Source of the DNA: Nitrospirota bacterium
GTDB taxonomy: Bacteria; Nitrospinota_A; UBA7883; JACRGQ01
Direction of reading: 5' to 3'
Assembly (NCBI GenBank): GCA_024275775.1
Contig: JAJRYM010000096.1
Coordinates: 1 to 21,853 of the forward strand
DNA: 21,853 bases
Of this stretch, positions 7,474-17,300 are shown one piece after another (position 1 is the first letter of the stretch; every line of letters begins with the position of its first letter). The notes under the pieces were generated by a model, which saw only the letters and a list, made by a program, of their open reading frames with translations, had not been told where the DNA came from and made no database searches. A program made the translations under genes and the position numbers.

Positions 7474-8312
7474 TACAGTACTACTTCCTTATGCCTGCTG
7501 GCGTGACAGCAGATATTCACGGCCACCGGCAGGGATGCTATATGGCAGGGATATTTTTCTATATGAACGGCCATGGCGAAAACCCGGCCTCCCATTCCCT
7601 GAGGCCCTATGCCGAGATTATTAACCTTCTCGATAATTTCGGCTTCCAGGTCGGCCAATTCAGGGTCTGGGTTTTTTTCGCCGATGGGGCGAAGAAGAGC
7701 TTTTTTGGCTATCGTCATACACTTTTCGGCCGACCCGCCAATGCCGACCCCTACGATAACGGGCGGGCACGGATTCGGCCCGGCTTCTTCGCATCTTTTA
7801 ACAACAAAATCTATAATGCCCTGCTTGCCGGCGGCAGGCGTGAGCATGGTCAGGCGGGACATGTTTTCACTGCCGCCTCCTTTCGGAGCGGCGGTTATTT
7901 TCAATCTATCGCCCTCCACCATATCCACAAGCACAATGGATGGGGTGTTATCCTTTGTGTTCTCGCGGGTAAAGGGATCGCATATTGATTTCCTCAAGTA
8001 CCCTTCCTTATAGCCCTGGCGGACTCCTTCATCGATGGCATCCTGCAGAAGACCGTCCGTTATGTGGCAGTCCTGCCCCAGTTCCGCGAAAAATACCGCG
8101 TAGCCGGTATCCTGACACATCGGAACCTGCTCTTCTCTGGCTATTTTCTGGTTTGCGAGGAGCGATTCAAAAACAGCCTTGCCGGCCGTAGAGACTTCTT
8201 CTTTCAGCCCTTTTTCAAACGCCTTCACGACATCGGCGCCGAGATCGGTATTGGCTTCCATGACAAGCTTTTTGACGGCGCCGGTAATATTTTCGGCGGA
8301 TAAGGTTCTCAA
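7473..8312 (-). CDS. fumA: Fumarate hydratase class I, alpha subunit
   Basis: This 279-residue chain carries the 4Fe-4S cluster that activates water in malate-fumarate interconversion. The probable cluster cysteines are C66 in PMCQDTG, C182 in NPCPPVIVG and C269 in NICCHASRH. Other landmarks are KGGGSENMSRLTML near 144-157 and LGIGPQGMGG near 233-242. The start is TTG at 8312, six bases after a GGGAG ribosome site. The next ATG (residue 18) would remove conserved N-terminal helix residues. It is the first gene of a five-gene overlapping operon and is preceded by a good promoter candidate. Oxygen-labile class I fumarase is typical of anaerobes. Confidence 0.93.
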   Translation of the reverse strand: MRTLSAENITGAVKKLVMEANTDLGADVVKAFEKGLKEEVSTAGKAVFESLLANQKIAREEQVPMCQDTGYAVFFAELGQDCHITDGLLQDAIDEGVRQGYKEGYLRKSICDPFTRENTKDNTPSIVLVDMVEGDRLKITAAPKGGGSENMSRLTMLTPAAGKQGIIDFVVKRCEEAGPNPCPPVIVGVGIGGSAEKCMTIAKKALLRPIGEKNPDPELADLEAEIIEKVNNLGIGPQGMGGRVFAMAVHIEKYPCHIASLPVAVNICCHASRHKEVVL

Positions 8313-8338
8313 GTCCTGCTCCCGAACAAAAACGGATA

Positions 8339-8367
8339 ATTGTAGTGAGGCCTGTTTTTTACCACAA
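8339..8367 (-). promoter_or_regulatory. Candidate promoter of the fumarase/fumarate reductase operon
   Basis: A -35 TTGTGG (8367-8362), a 17-base spacer and a -10 TACAAT (8344-8339, five of six consensus bases) lie in the 69-base gap between the ClC gene and fumA. Transcription would begin about 20 bases before the TTG start, leaving just enough leader for the GGGAG ribosome site. Confidence 0.6.
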
Positions 8368-8381
8368 AGAACTCTGTTTTT

Positions 8382-10136
8382 CTATATCGATTTTTTAAGC
8401 ACGGCTTTTTTATACGCCGCCATAACGTCTTTACGTTTAACCACGCCGAGTATTTTCTTTTCGGCTCCCCGTTTTACCACCGGCACTTCATCGAGGTCCT
8501 TGATGGCGAATTTTTCCATCGCGTCGTTAAGCGTTTCATCATCGTAAATAGTGATAACAGATTCGGTGGCAAGCTCCTTGGCGACCACCAGATCTCCAAG
8601 CCCCACTTCAAACAGGAATTCACGCACATCCTGCACTGAAAGAATGCCTGTCATGTTGCCGTCGGTATCTACGCACGGAAAATAAAACGCTTTCGAATCC
8701 TGCACCAGCGACAATATTTTTTTAAACGGCAGGTTTTCGGGAACGGTCTGGAAATTTTGCGACATAACCTCGCTCACCCTGATGGTTCCCATTACGGCGG
8801 ACTCTCTTCCCTGCCAGATGTTAACCCCCACCCTGCGAAGTTTTTCCTGATAAATCGAATTCGGCGTGAAAAGGGAATAGACGAACGTGGAAGATATGCA
8901 GGCGAGCATAATAGGAAGAATAACTTCGTAATTGTTCGTCAGCTCAAAACCCATAAGTATGCAGGTGAGAGGCGCGTGAGCCGACGCCGCCATAACAGCG
9001 CCCATGCCGACAAGCGCGTAAGCGTCCGACGCGCTCGTTATATTGGGGAAAAGATGGTGAATCGCTATGCCGAACGCGCCGCCCGCCATGCTCCCGATAA
9101 AGAGCGCCGGCGCAAACATCCCGCCGGAGCCTCGCGAGCCGAGTGTGATGGAAGTGGCTATCATCTTAATGAAAATGAGGGAGAGGGCAAGCGCAAGCCC
9201 CATTTTACCGGTGAGTACCTTGCTCATCGAACCGTATCCGTTGCCGAGCACATCGGGAAAAAATATCCCCATCACTCCCACAAGCACACCCCCAATCGCC
9301 GGAAGCCAAATAGGATGCACCTTGAGTTTCTCGAACTTATAACCTAGAAAATATATCCTGTAAAAGAGAGCGGAAAGAAGACCGCAACCGATTCCAAGAA
9401 CTATGAAAAACAGCACTTCCCACGTTGAAACCAGAGAATAGCTGGGCAGTTCGAAAACAGGCACGTCCCCTTCAAAATGCCTCGAAGTTACCGTGGCGAT
9501 AACGGCGGAGAAAATCAGGGGCGAAAACACCTTGATATTAAAATCGCCCATTATCAGCTCGATTGAAAAAATAAGCCCGCCAAGAGGAGCGTTGAAAGCG
9601 GCCGCTATGGCGCCTGCCGTACCACAGCCGAGCAGAAGCCTTTTTCGCTCGGACGAGGCCTTAATTCTTCTTCCGACCCAGTCGCCTATAGCGGCGCCGA
9701 TTTGCGCTATGGGCCCTTCCCTTCCGCCGGAACCGCCGCTTCCAATAGTGGAAGCGGAAGCTAAAAACCGGTACCAGATTACGCGGGACGGCACCTTGCT
9801 TTCCAGAGCTGACCATTTCATAGCCTCGGACGCGGCGGCGGTTTCGTTGGTTGGATTGAAAAAATGGTTGAGGATGCCGGTTATAAGGCCCCCGATGCCG
9901 ACTATAAGAGGAATAAGAAGAAGCGCGAACGACCACTGGCCGGCATCTTCAATCTGGAAGCCGGAATAGAAAAGATCGTGAACGCGGGCTATAAGCCATT
10001 TAAAGGCTACCGCGGCGACCCCCACCAGGAAGCCGGTAACGCAGGCGACCCCCACCATGAAGATATGTTCCTGCTTGAGGATACGTTTCGAAGCCCCAAT
10101 GTAATGGGACAAAACAGCAGAAATTTTTCGGGACAT
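8382..10136 (-). CDS. ClC-family chloride channel/transporter with CBS pair
   Basis: This 584-residue membrane protein has about ten to twelve hydrophobic segments (residues 25-430) and a cytoplasmic C-terminal CBS pair (about 440-575). It belongs to the ClC chloride family. GSGGSGGREGP at 132-142 carries the gating glutamate (E140), and GSRGSGGMFAPALFIG marks the second selectivity region. The first selectivity motif, normally G-x-G-x-P-E about 35 residues before GREGP, is replaced by a T-A-A-A-S-E-A-M stretch near 99-106, so the usual central anion-binding serine is not recognisable. CBS pairs in this family commonly sense nucleotides. ATG 10136 has no strong ribosome site. It stands alone between rpoC and the fumarase operon, and the sequence gives no link to either. 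Stop is TAG. Confidence 0.9.
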   Translation of the reverse strand: MSRKISAVLSHYIGASKRILKQEHIFMVGVACVTGFLVGVAAVAFKWLIARVHDLFYSGFQIEDAGQWSFALLLIPLIVGIGGLITGILNHFFNPTNETAAASEAMKWSALESKVPSRVIWYRFLASASTIGSGGSGGREGPIAQIGAAIGDWVGRRIKASSERKRLLLGCGTAGAIAAAFNAPLGGLIFSIELIMGDFNIKVFSPLIFSAVIATVTSRHFEGDVPVFELPSYSLVSTWEVLFFIVLGIGCGLLSALFYRIYFLGYKFEKLKVHPIWLPAIGGVLVGVMGIFFPDVLGNGYGSMSKVLTGKMGLALALSLIFIKMIATSITLGSRGSGGMFAPALFIGSMAGGAFGIAIHHLFPNITSASDAYALVGMGAVMAASAHAPLTCILMGFELTNNYEVILPIMLACISSTFVYSLFTPNSIYQEKLRRVGVNIWQGRESAVMGTIRVSEVMSQNFQTVPENLPFKKILSLVQDSKAFYFPCVDTDGNMTGILSVQDVREFLFEVGLGDLVVAKELATESVITIYDDETLNDAMEKFAIKDLDEVPVVKRGAEKKILGVVKRKDVMAAYKKAVLKKSI

Positions 10137-10165
10137 CGCCAGACAACAAATACAAGATTGCTATT

Positions 10166-10194
10166 AAGCCGCCCCCTAAGTTCGGAGACGGCTT
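10166..10194 (-). terminator. Hairpin between rpoC and the ClC gene, possible terminator
   Basis: An 11-bp stem (AAGCCGTCTCC / GGGGGCGGCTT, two G-U pairs) with a 7-base loop begins 10 bases after the rpoC stop. On the minus strand it is not followed by a real T run, while on the plus strand it is followed by TTTTATT. It may end or slow transcription of the rpoBC operon, or be bidirectional, but the call is weak. Confidence 0.45.
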
Positions 10195-10204
10195 TTATTC
10201 AGCC

Positions 10205-13200
10205 CTACTCAGACTCTTCGACCACCGTTTCTTTGGCTTCCTCTTCCTCGGTCAAATGCTCAAACCCGGGCAACTCCGCAATGTTTATCGTAGCCTTCAG
10301 GTACCGCTTGGCGCCGGTGCCGGCAGGTATAAGCCTTCCCATGATTACGTTTTCCTTGAGCCCTTTGAAATAATCTACCTTGCCGGAAGTCGCAACATCG
10401 GTAAGGACTCTCGTCGTCTCCTGAAAAGAAGCGGCCGAAATAAAGCTGTCGGTAGCCAATGAAGCCTTTGTAATACCCAGAAGAACAGGCTTGCCTTTCG
10501 CCGGCACTCCCCCCTTCTGTATCACTTCCATATTTTTCTTCTGGAACAACTTTTTCATCACCTGCTGACCTTGCAGGAAATCGGTATCGCCGGGCTCTTC
10601 AATGACGAGATGCTTCAGCATCTGCCGGGCGATAATCTCGATATGCTTGTCGTTGATGTTAACGCCCTGAAGCCGGTAAACCTCCTGTATTTCGTTAACA
10701 AGATATTTCTGAAGCTCCTTTTCACCCATGATATTAAGGATGTCGTGGGGGTTGGAGGCTCCATCGACGAGAGGCTCGCCGGCCTGAACGTAATCGCCTT
10801 CGTGAACGTTAACATGCTTTCCGCGGGGCACGAGGTATTTGTGCTCAACGCCGTCACCGGTAATTATGATGATTTCACGGTTCCGCTTAACGAACGAACC
10901 GTACTTAACGATTCCGCTCACTTCGGCAATCGTAGCCTGATCGTGCGGTTTACGCGCTTCGAAGAGTTCCACCACGCGCGGCAGACCGCCGGTGATATCT
11001 TTGGTTTTGGTGGTTTCGCGGGGTATCTTGGCTATAATATCGCCGGCTTCGACTTTGTCACCTTCTTTCACATTGATATGCGCGCCGGCGGGCAACATGA
11101 ACCGGCCGATGGTCTTGCCGTTTTCACCCTTAATCGAAATGCGGGGATGTTTCTTCTCTTCCCTGTGTTCCAGAATGACTTTTTCGGCGTGGCCGGTAAC
11201 CTCATCCAGCTCCTCGCGCATGGTTACGTTTTCAACAATATCTCCGTAAGCAACGGTTCCGGCGAACTCGGTAAGTATCGAGATGGTATAAGGGTCCCAC
11301 TCGGCAAGAATATCGCCTTCGTTTACCTTTTGGCCGTTGGGGACTTTAAGTTTCGCGCCGTAAATAACCTTGTAACGCTCTCTTTCCCTGCCCTTTTCGT
11401 CCTCAATCATAATTCCGCCGTTACGGTTCATGACAATGAGCTCGCCTCCCTTGAGGGTGACTGTCTTAAGGTCAACAAACTTTACCGTGCCTCCCTTAAC
11501 CGTCTGGAGTTTCGTCTGTTCCACTACCTTGCTGGCAACGCCGCCGATATGGAATGTGCGCATCGTAAGCTGTGTGCCGGGCTCTCCGATGGACTGGGCC
11601 GCGATAACTCCCACAGCTTCGCCTATCTCAACCGATTTGCCGGTTGCGAGGTTCCGCCCGTAGCATTTTGCGCAAACGCCTTCCTTGGCCTCGCAGGTGA
11701 GAGTGGAACGGATTTTCACCTGCTCTACGCCCGCGTTTTCAATCTTCGCCACGATATCCTCGTCAACAAGCTTGCTCGCATCAAGAAGGATTTCGTTGGT
11801 AAAAGGGTCGACAATCGGTTCAAGCGTCACCCGGCCGAGAATACGCTCGCCGAGCCTCTGAATAACCTCGCCGCTTTCAACGAGAGGAGTCATTTCAATA
11901 CCGTTCAGGGTTTCGCAGTCGGGAGTGGTGATAATTACGTCCTGCGCCACATCCACGAGCCTTCTCGTGAGATAACCGGAATTGGCGGTTTTCAGCGCAG
12001 TATCGGCAAGGCCCTTATGCGCGCCGTGAGTCGAGATAAAGTACTGGGCCACGGTTAATCCTTCCCGGAAATTCGCGATGATGGGGGTTTCGATGATTTC
12101 GCCGGAAGGTTTGGCCATAAGTCCGCGCATACCGGCGAGCTGGGCTATCTGGGCTTTGCTTCCGCGCGCGCCGGAATCGGCCATGATGTACATACCGTTA
12201 AAATCCGAGCCCTTGGGAGCGGTGCCGTTTACGATTTCGTCGTTCTGCCGTTTAAGCGCGCTGAACACCTCATCCGTAACATGATCGGTAACCTGCGCCC
12301 AGATATCCACAATCTTGTTGTATCCCTCGCCTCTGGTTATAAGACCGTTGCGGTACTGAGTTTCAACTTTATGAACTTCGTCGCGCGCTTTTGCAACAAG
12401 TTTGGTTTTCTTTTCAGGAATAATCAGATGCTCCAGGCAGATGGAGATGCCCGCTTTCGTGGCGTAGGCAAACCCGATATCCTTCAGGTCGTCCAGGAAT
12501 TGCACCGTCCTGTCTCTGCCGACTTCCAGGTAACAGTCGTTGACGAGAGAAATCAGGTTTCCTTTCGTCATAAGTTTGTTAGCGCGAGAAAAAGAAATTT
12601 CTCTGGGCACCTTTTCGTAAAAAATCACCCGTCCGGCGGTGGTTTCGTATATCGTACCGTCCAGCCTCACCCGAATGGCGGCCTGAAGATCCAGCCTGCC
12701 GGCGTCATAGGCGGAGCGCACCTCTTCCATACCGGAAAAAGCTTTTCCTTCACCTTGAACTCCGCCTCGTTTCTGCGAAAGGTAGTAGCACCCCAGAACT
12801 ATATCCTGGGAAGGCACCGCGATAGGCTTGCCGTTGGCCGGCGAAAGAATGTTGTTTATGGACAGCATAAGCATTCTCACTTCCACCTGCGCCTCAAGCG
12901 AAAGCGGAACGTGCACAGCCATCTGATCGCCGTCGAAGTCGGCGTTAAACGCCGCGCAGACAAGCGGATGAAGCTGAATGGCTTTCCCCTCAATCAGCAC
13001 CGGCTCAAACGCCTGCATGGAAAGCCGGTGAAGCGTTGGGGCACGGTTCAAAATAACCGGATGTTCTCTTACAACCTCGTCCAGAACTTCCCAGACCTCG
13101 TCCTGCTCCGTATCAACCATCATCTTGGCCGACTTGATAGTGGCGGCGTATCCCTTCATTTCGAGTTTATGGTAGATAAACGGTTTAAACAGCTCTATGG

Positions 13201-14320
13201 CCATTTTCTTGGGAAGCCCGCACTGGTAAAATTTCAAATCCGGGCCGACAACGATAACCGACCGGCCGGAATAATCAACCCGTTTGCCAAGCAGGTTCTG
13301 GCGGAAACGCCCCTGCTTTCCCTTGAGCATATCGGCAAGGGATTTAAGCGGACGCTTGCTTGGCCCTTTAAGAACTCTTCCACCCCTGCCGTTATCGAAA
13401 AGAGCGGATACGGCTTCCTGGAGCATTCTTTTTTCGTTTCGTATAATTATTTCCGGGGCTCTCAGCTCGATGAGTCTTTTAAGCCTGTTGTTCCGGTTTA
13501 TTACGCGCCGGTAAAGATCATTCAGATCCGATGTCGCAAAGCGGCCGCCGTCCAGAGGAACAAGCGGGCGCAGATCCGGCGGAATTACCGGAATCACCGA
13601 TGGAACCATCCATTCGGGGCGGTTGCCGGACTGGCGAAACGCCTCCACTATCTTCAACTGCTTGGCTATCTTTCGTTTCGTCTGCACGGAAGAAGTTTTG
13701 TTGATGGCAACCCGCAGTTCCTCGGATATTTTGTCCATATCAGCGGTCTTGAGAAGCTCGCGGATGGCTTCAGCTCCCATCATGGCGGTGAAAGCGTCTT
13801 CACCGAACTGTTCGACATAATCCAGGTATTCTTCATCGGTAAGCGACTGCTTGTATTTCAGTGTAGTGTCGCCCGGATCGGTAACTATGTATCTCTCGAA
13901 ATAGATCACGCCTTCCATCTCGGACATCGTCATATCAAGAAAGTTTCCGATTTTGCTCGGCAGTCCCTTGAAAAACCATATGTGAGCAACCGGAGCGGCA
14001 AGTTCTATATGCCCCATGCGTTCTCGACGCACTTTGGAAAGGGTGACTTCAACACCGCATTTTTCGCAGACAGTACCCTTGAATTTCATCCGCTTGTACT
14101 TTCCGCACAGGCATTCCCAGTCCTTTACCGGGCCAAAAATCTTCGCGCAGAAAAGACCGTCTCTTTCAGGCTTAAAAGTTCTATAGTTTATCGTCTCGGG
14201 TTTTCTTACCTCTCCGAACGACCACGACCTTATCTTTTCCGGCGACGCCAGCCGTATAACTACCGAGTTAAAGGAAAGAGGGTCTTTCTGGTTATCGGCA
14301 AATTGAAACTGCTTATCCAA
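10205..14320 (-). CDS. rpoC: DNA-directed RNA polymerase beta' subunit
   Basis: This is the catalytic largest subunit of RNA polymerase, 1371 residues. The N-terminus matches the family (LASPEKIRSWSFGEV, then KPETINYRTFKPERDGLFC). The first zinc site is C70-x-C72-x12-C85-x2-C88. The active-site NADFDGDQMAVH holds the three Mg-binding aspartates. The second zinc site is in the CEAKEGVCAKCYGRN region, followed by GVIAAQSIGEPGTQLTMRTFH (trigger-loop side). The start is TTG at 14320, fixed by a strong GGAAGGAG ribosome site and by the family N-terminus; there is no usable ATG before residue 78. It lies 15 bases after the rpoB stop and in the same reading frame. The stop is TAG. Confidence 0.98.
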   Translation of the reverse strand: MDKQFQFADNQKDPLSFNSVVIRLASPEKIRSWSFGEVRKPETINYRTFKPERDGLFCAKIFGPVKDWECLCGKYKRMKFKGTVCEKCGVEVTLSKVRRERMGHIELAAPVAHIWFFKGLPSKIGNFLDMTMSEMEGVIYFERYIVTDPGDTTLKYKQSLTDEEYLDYVEQFGEDAFTAMMGAEAIRELLKTADMDKISEELRVAINKTSSVQTKRKIAKQLKIVEAFRQSGNRPEWMVPSVIPVIPPDLRPLVPLDGGRFATSDLNDLYRRVINRNNRLKRLIELRAPEIIIRNEKRMLQEAVSALFDNGRGGRVLKGPSKRPLKSLADMLKGKQGRFRQNLLGKRVDYSGRSVIVVGPDLKFYQCGLPKKMAIELFKPFIYHKLEMKGYAATIKSAKMMVDTEQDEVWEVLDEVVREHPVILNRAPTLHRLSMQAFEPVLIEGKAIQLHPLVCAAFNADFDGDQMAVHVPLSLEAQVEVRMLMLSINNILSPANGKPIAVPSQDIVLGCYYLSQKRGGVQGEGKAFSGMEEVRSAYDAGRLDLQAAIRVRLDGTIYETTAGRVIFYEKVPREISFSRANKLMTKGNLISLVNDCYLEVGRDRTVQFLDDLKDIGFAYATKAGISICLEHLIIPEKKTKLVAKARDEVHKVETQYRNGLITRGEGYNKIVDIWAQVTDHVTDEVFSALKRQNDEIVNGTAPKGSDFNGMYIMADSGARGSKAQIAQLAGMRGLMAKPSGEIIETPIIANFREGLTVAQYFISTHGAHKGLADTALKTANSGYLTRRLVDVAQDVIITTPDCETLNGIEMTPLVESGEVIQRLGERILGRVTLEPIVDPFTNEILLDASKLVDEDIVAKIENAGVEQVKIRSTLTCEAKEGVCAKCYGRNLATGKSVEIGEAVGVIAAQSIGEPGTQLTMRTFHIGGVASKVVEQTKLQTVKGGTVKFVDLKTVTLKGGELIVMNRNGGIMIEDEKGRERERYKVIYGAKLKVPNGQKVNEGDILAEWDPYTISILTEFAGTVAYGDIVENVTMREELDEVTGHAEKVILEHREEKKHPRISIKGENGKTIGRFMLPAGAHINVKEGDKVEAGDIIAKIPRETTKTKDITGGLPRVVELFEARKPHDQATIAEVSGIVKYGSFVKRNREIIIITGDGVEHKYLVPRGKHVNVHEGDYVQAGEPLVDGASNPHDILNIMGEKELQKYLVNEIQEVYRLQGVNINDKHIEIIARQMLKHLVIEEPGDTDFLQGQQVMKKLFQKKNMEVIQKGGVPAKGKPVLLGITKASLATDSFISAASFQETTRVLTDVATSGKVDYFKGLKENVIMGRLIPAGTGAKRYLKATINIAELPGFEHLTEEEEAKETVVEESE

Positions 14321-14327
14321 TTTCTTT

Positions 14328-14335
14328 CTCCTTCC
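14328..14335 (-). promoter_or_regulatory. Ribosome binding site of rpoC
   Basis: GGAAGGAG sits seven bases before the TTG start of rpoC. It shows that rpoC begins independently even though it is in frame with rpoB across a single TAG. Confidence 0.8.
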
Positions 14336-17300
14336 CTAAAGGGTTGACCGTTTTTCGGATTCGTCCAGCGAGATATCCAGACACAGAGCCTGGAGTTCCT
14401 TCACCAGCACGTTAAACGATTCCGGCAAGCCTGGTTGAAGCGTATTGTCTCCCTTGACGATTGCTTCATACATTCTTTTTCGTCCCTCCACATCGTCGGA
14501 CTTAACCGTAAGCATCTCCTGAAGTGTGTGTGCGGCTCCATAGCCTTCAAGCGCCCATACCTCCATCTCTCCCAGTCGCTGGCCGCCGAACTGCGCCTTG
14601 CCGCCGAGAGGCTGTTGCGTTACGAGCGAGTACGGGCCGGTGGATCTTGCGTGCATCTTGTCTTCCACAAGATGATGAAGCTTCAGCATATAGATGTAAC
14701 CGACAAACACTTTCTGATCCAACGGCTCACCGGTCTTACCGTCAACAAGTTTTCTCATGCCGCTTTCCGGAAGATTCGCTTCTTTAAGTAATGAGCGGAT
14801 ATCGTCCTCTCTGGCGCCGTCAAACACCGGAGTCTCAAAATGAACTCCCAGAGCATGCGCGGCCATTCCTAGTGATGTTTCCATAAGCTGTCCAACGTTC
14901 ATTCGGGACGGAACGCCAAGCGGATTTAGAATAATTTCCAGGGGGCTGCCATCTTCCAGCCTCGGCATATCCTCTTCGGGCACGATAACCGAAACCACGC
15001 CCTTGTTGCCGTGACGGCCGGCCATTTTATCGCCGACCTGCATCTTCCTCTTCACCGCGACATAGACTTTTATCATCTTGATAACGCCCGGCGGAAGCTC
15101 GTCGCCTTTTTCCAGCTTGGCAAGCTGTTCATTCATATTCGCTTTCAGTTGCCGAATATGTTCAGCGGCGCTTTCTTCTATCTGCTGGATTTCCGCAGAA
15201 ACGGCCTTTTTACCGGAAACCTCGATTTTCAGAAGGGCCTTCCCTTCAATCTGCCCAAGGATTTCCATTGTAAGAGTACCGCCGGATGAGAGGATTTTTT
15301 CTCCAGAGTCGGATGCCGCTACCGCTTTTGTAACACTTTTTCCATTAAGCAGAGAACGGATTCTACCGTCGCGATCCTGCTGGATGATTTTAATCTCTTC
15401 CTGATAATTCCTTTCGATATCGGCTTTCTCTTCCTCGATAACAGCCAACTCGCGGTCGTCTTTCTCCGTTCCGCTTCTGGAGAAAATCTTGACCTTTAAA
15501 ACCGTTCCGCTTACGCCGGGCGACACCTTGAACGAAGTATCGGTAACATTGCCCGCCTTTTCCCCGAAAATCGCCTTCAGCAGTTTTTCTTCAGGTGATA
15601 GAAGAGTTTCACCTTTAGGCGTCAGTTTGCATACAAGAATATCGCCGGGATGTACCTTGGCACCTATGCGAACTATGCCGCTTTCATCGATATTCTTCAT
15701 GGCTTCTTCACTGAGGCCGGGAATATCGCGGGTTATTTCTTCCTTGCCGTACTTCGTATCTCGGGTTTCAATCTCGAACTCCTCAATATGAACCGAGGTG
15801 AAAATATCACGCTTGATTAACGATTCGCTCAGGATTATCGCATCCTCGAAATTGTAGCCGTGCCACGGCAGGAAGCCGACCAGCACGTTTCGGCCGAGCG
15901 CCAGCTCGCCTCTGTCTGTCGCTTGGCCGTCGGCCAGCGCATCGCCTTTTTTGACTTTTTGCCCAGGCGCTACAAGCGGTTTCTGGTTGATGCATGTGTT
16001 CTGATTGGAACGGCCGAACTTAATAAGCGGATAAATATCCACCCGCGGGTTCTGCTCGTCCCCGGAAGATGCGTCGCACCTTACCACAATCCGTTTTGAA
16101 TCCACGTTTATCACGGTGCCTGCGTTCCGCGCCACCACAAGCGTGCCCGAATACTTGGCCATAATCTTCTCCATACCGGTACCGACCAGCGGCGCCTCGG
16201 TGCGGAGCGGCGGAACGGCCTGCCTCTGCATGTTCGACCCCATCAGCGCGCGGTTTGCGTCATCATTTTCCAGAAACGGTATGAGCGAAGCGGCCACGGA
16301 GAACACCTGCGAAGGCGATACGTCCATAAGATCTATCTCTTCCGCCGGAAGCGACATTACCTCGCCGTACGACCTCGCTATAACCTGAGGATTTGTGAAC
16401 CGCCGGTTTTCATCGAGCGGAGCGTTGGCCTGCGCAATGTTGTGCTTGAATTCTTCCGCGGCGTTCAGGTATATAATTTCGTCCTGAATCTTATTGTCAA
16501 CAACCTTTCGGTACGGTGTTTCAATGAACCCGTATTTGTTCACCCTGGCATAGGTTGTAAGCGACGCTATGAGTCCGATATTCGGACCTTCGGGCGTTTC
16601 GACCGGGCATACTCTTCCGTAATGCGTCGGATGAACATCGCGCACTTCAAACCCTGCGCGTTCCCGCACAAGACCGCCCGGCCCAAGCGAGGATAGTCTT
16701 CTTTTGTGGGTAAGCGCCGAGAGAGGATTGGTTTCATCCATGAACTGCGAAAGCTGGGAAGCCGCGTAGAACTCCTTTATGGCGGCGGTAATCGGCTTGG
16801 AATTGATGAGGTCGTGCGGCAGGGCTGTGGCAAGATCCATAATGTTCATGCGGTCGAGAATGGTTTTTTCCATTCTCACCATGCCTATCCGGAACTGTGA
16901 GGCCACCTGCTCGCCTACCGACCGGACGCGCCTGTTTCCAAGATGATCTATATCATCCCTAACCCCTTTGCCGTTTTTCAGAGCGAACAGATATTTCACG
17001 GTGGCAAGGATGTCTTCCTTCGTGAGGATTCGCTGGTCGGGCGGAAAATCAAGCCCCAGTTTTTCATTTATCTTGTTCCTGCCAACTTCGCTCAAGTCGT
17101 ATCTTTTTTCGTTAAAGAAAAGATTATGGAAAAAAGCCTTTACCGGTTCCGGCGAAGGGGGGTCGCCCGGGCGCATTCTCTTGTAGATTTCCCGTAAAGC
17201 TTCCTCTTCGTTCTCAACCCCGTCGATTACCAGAGTATCCCTGAAGGAGGTATCCTTTAGCTGTTCGTCAAGCGCAAGAACTTCAAAACGCGTGATTTGA

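Noticed and set aside
12281..14347. Long plus-strand open frame (688 codons) opposite rpoC
   Set aside because: It lies wholly antisense to conserved rpoC codons and its translation shows no recognisable domain; it follows from the codon bias of rpoC. The same holds for the plus-strand frame at 10571-12058.
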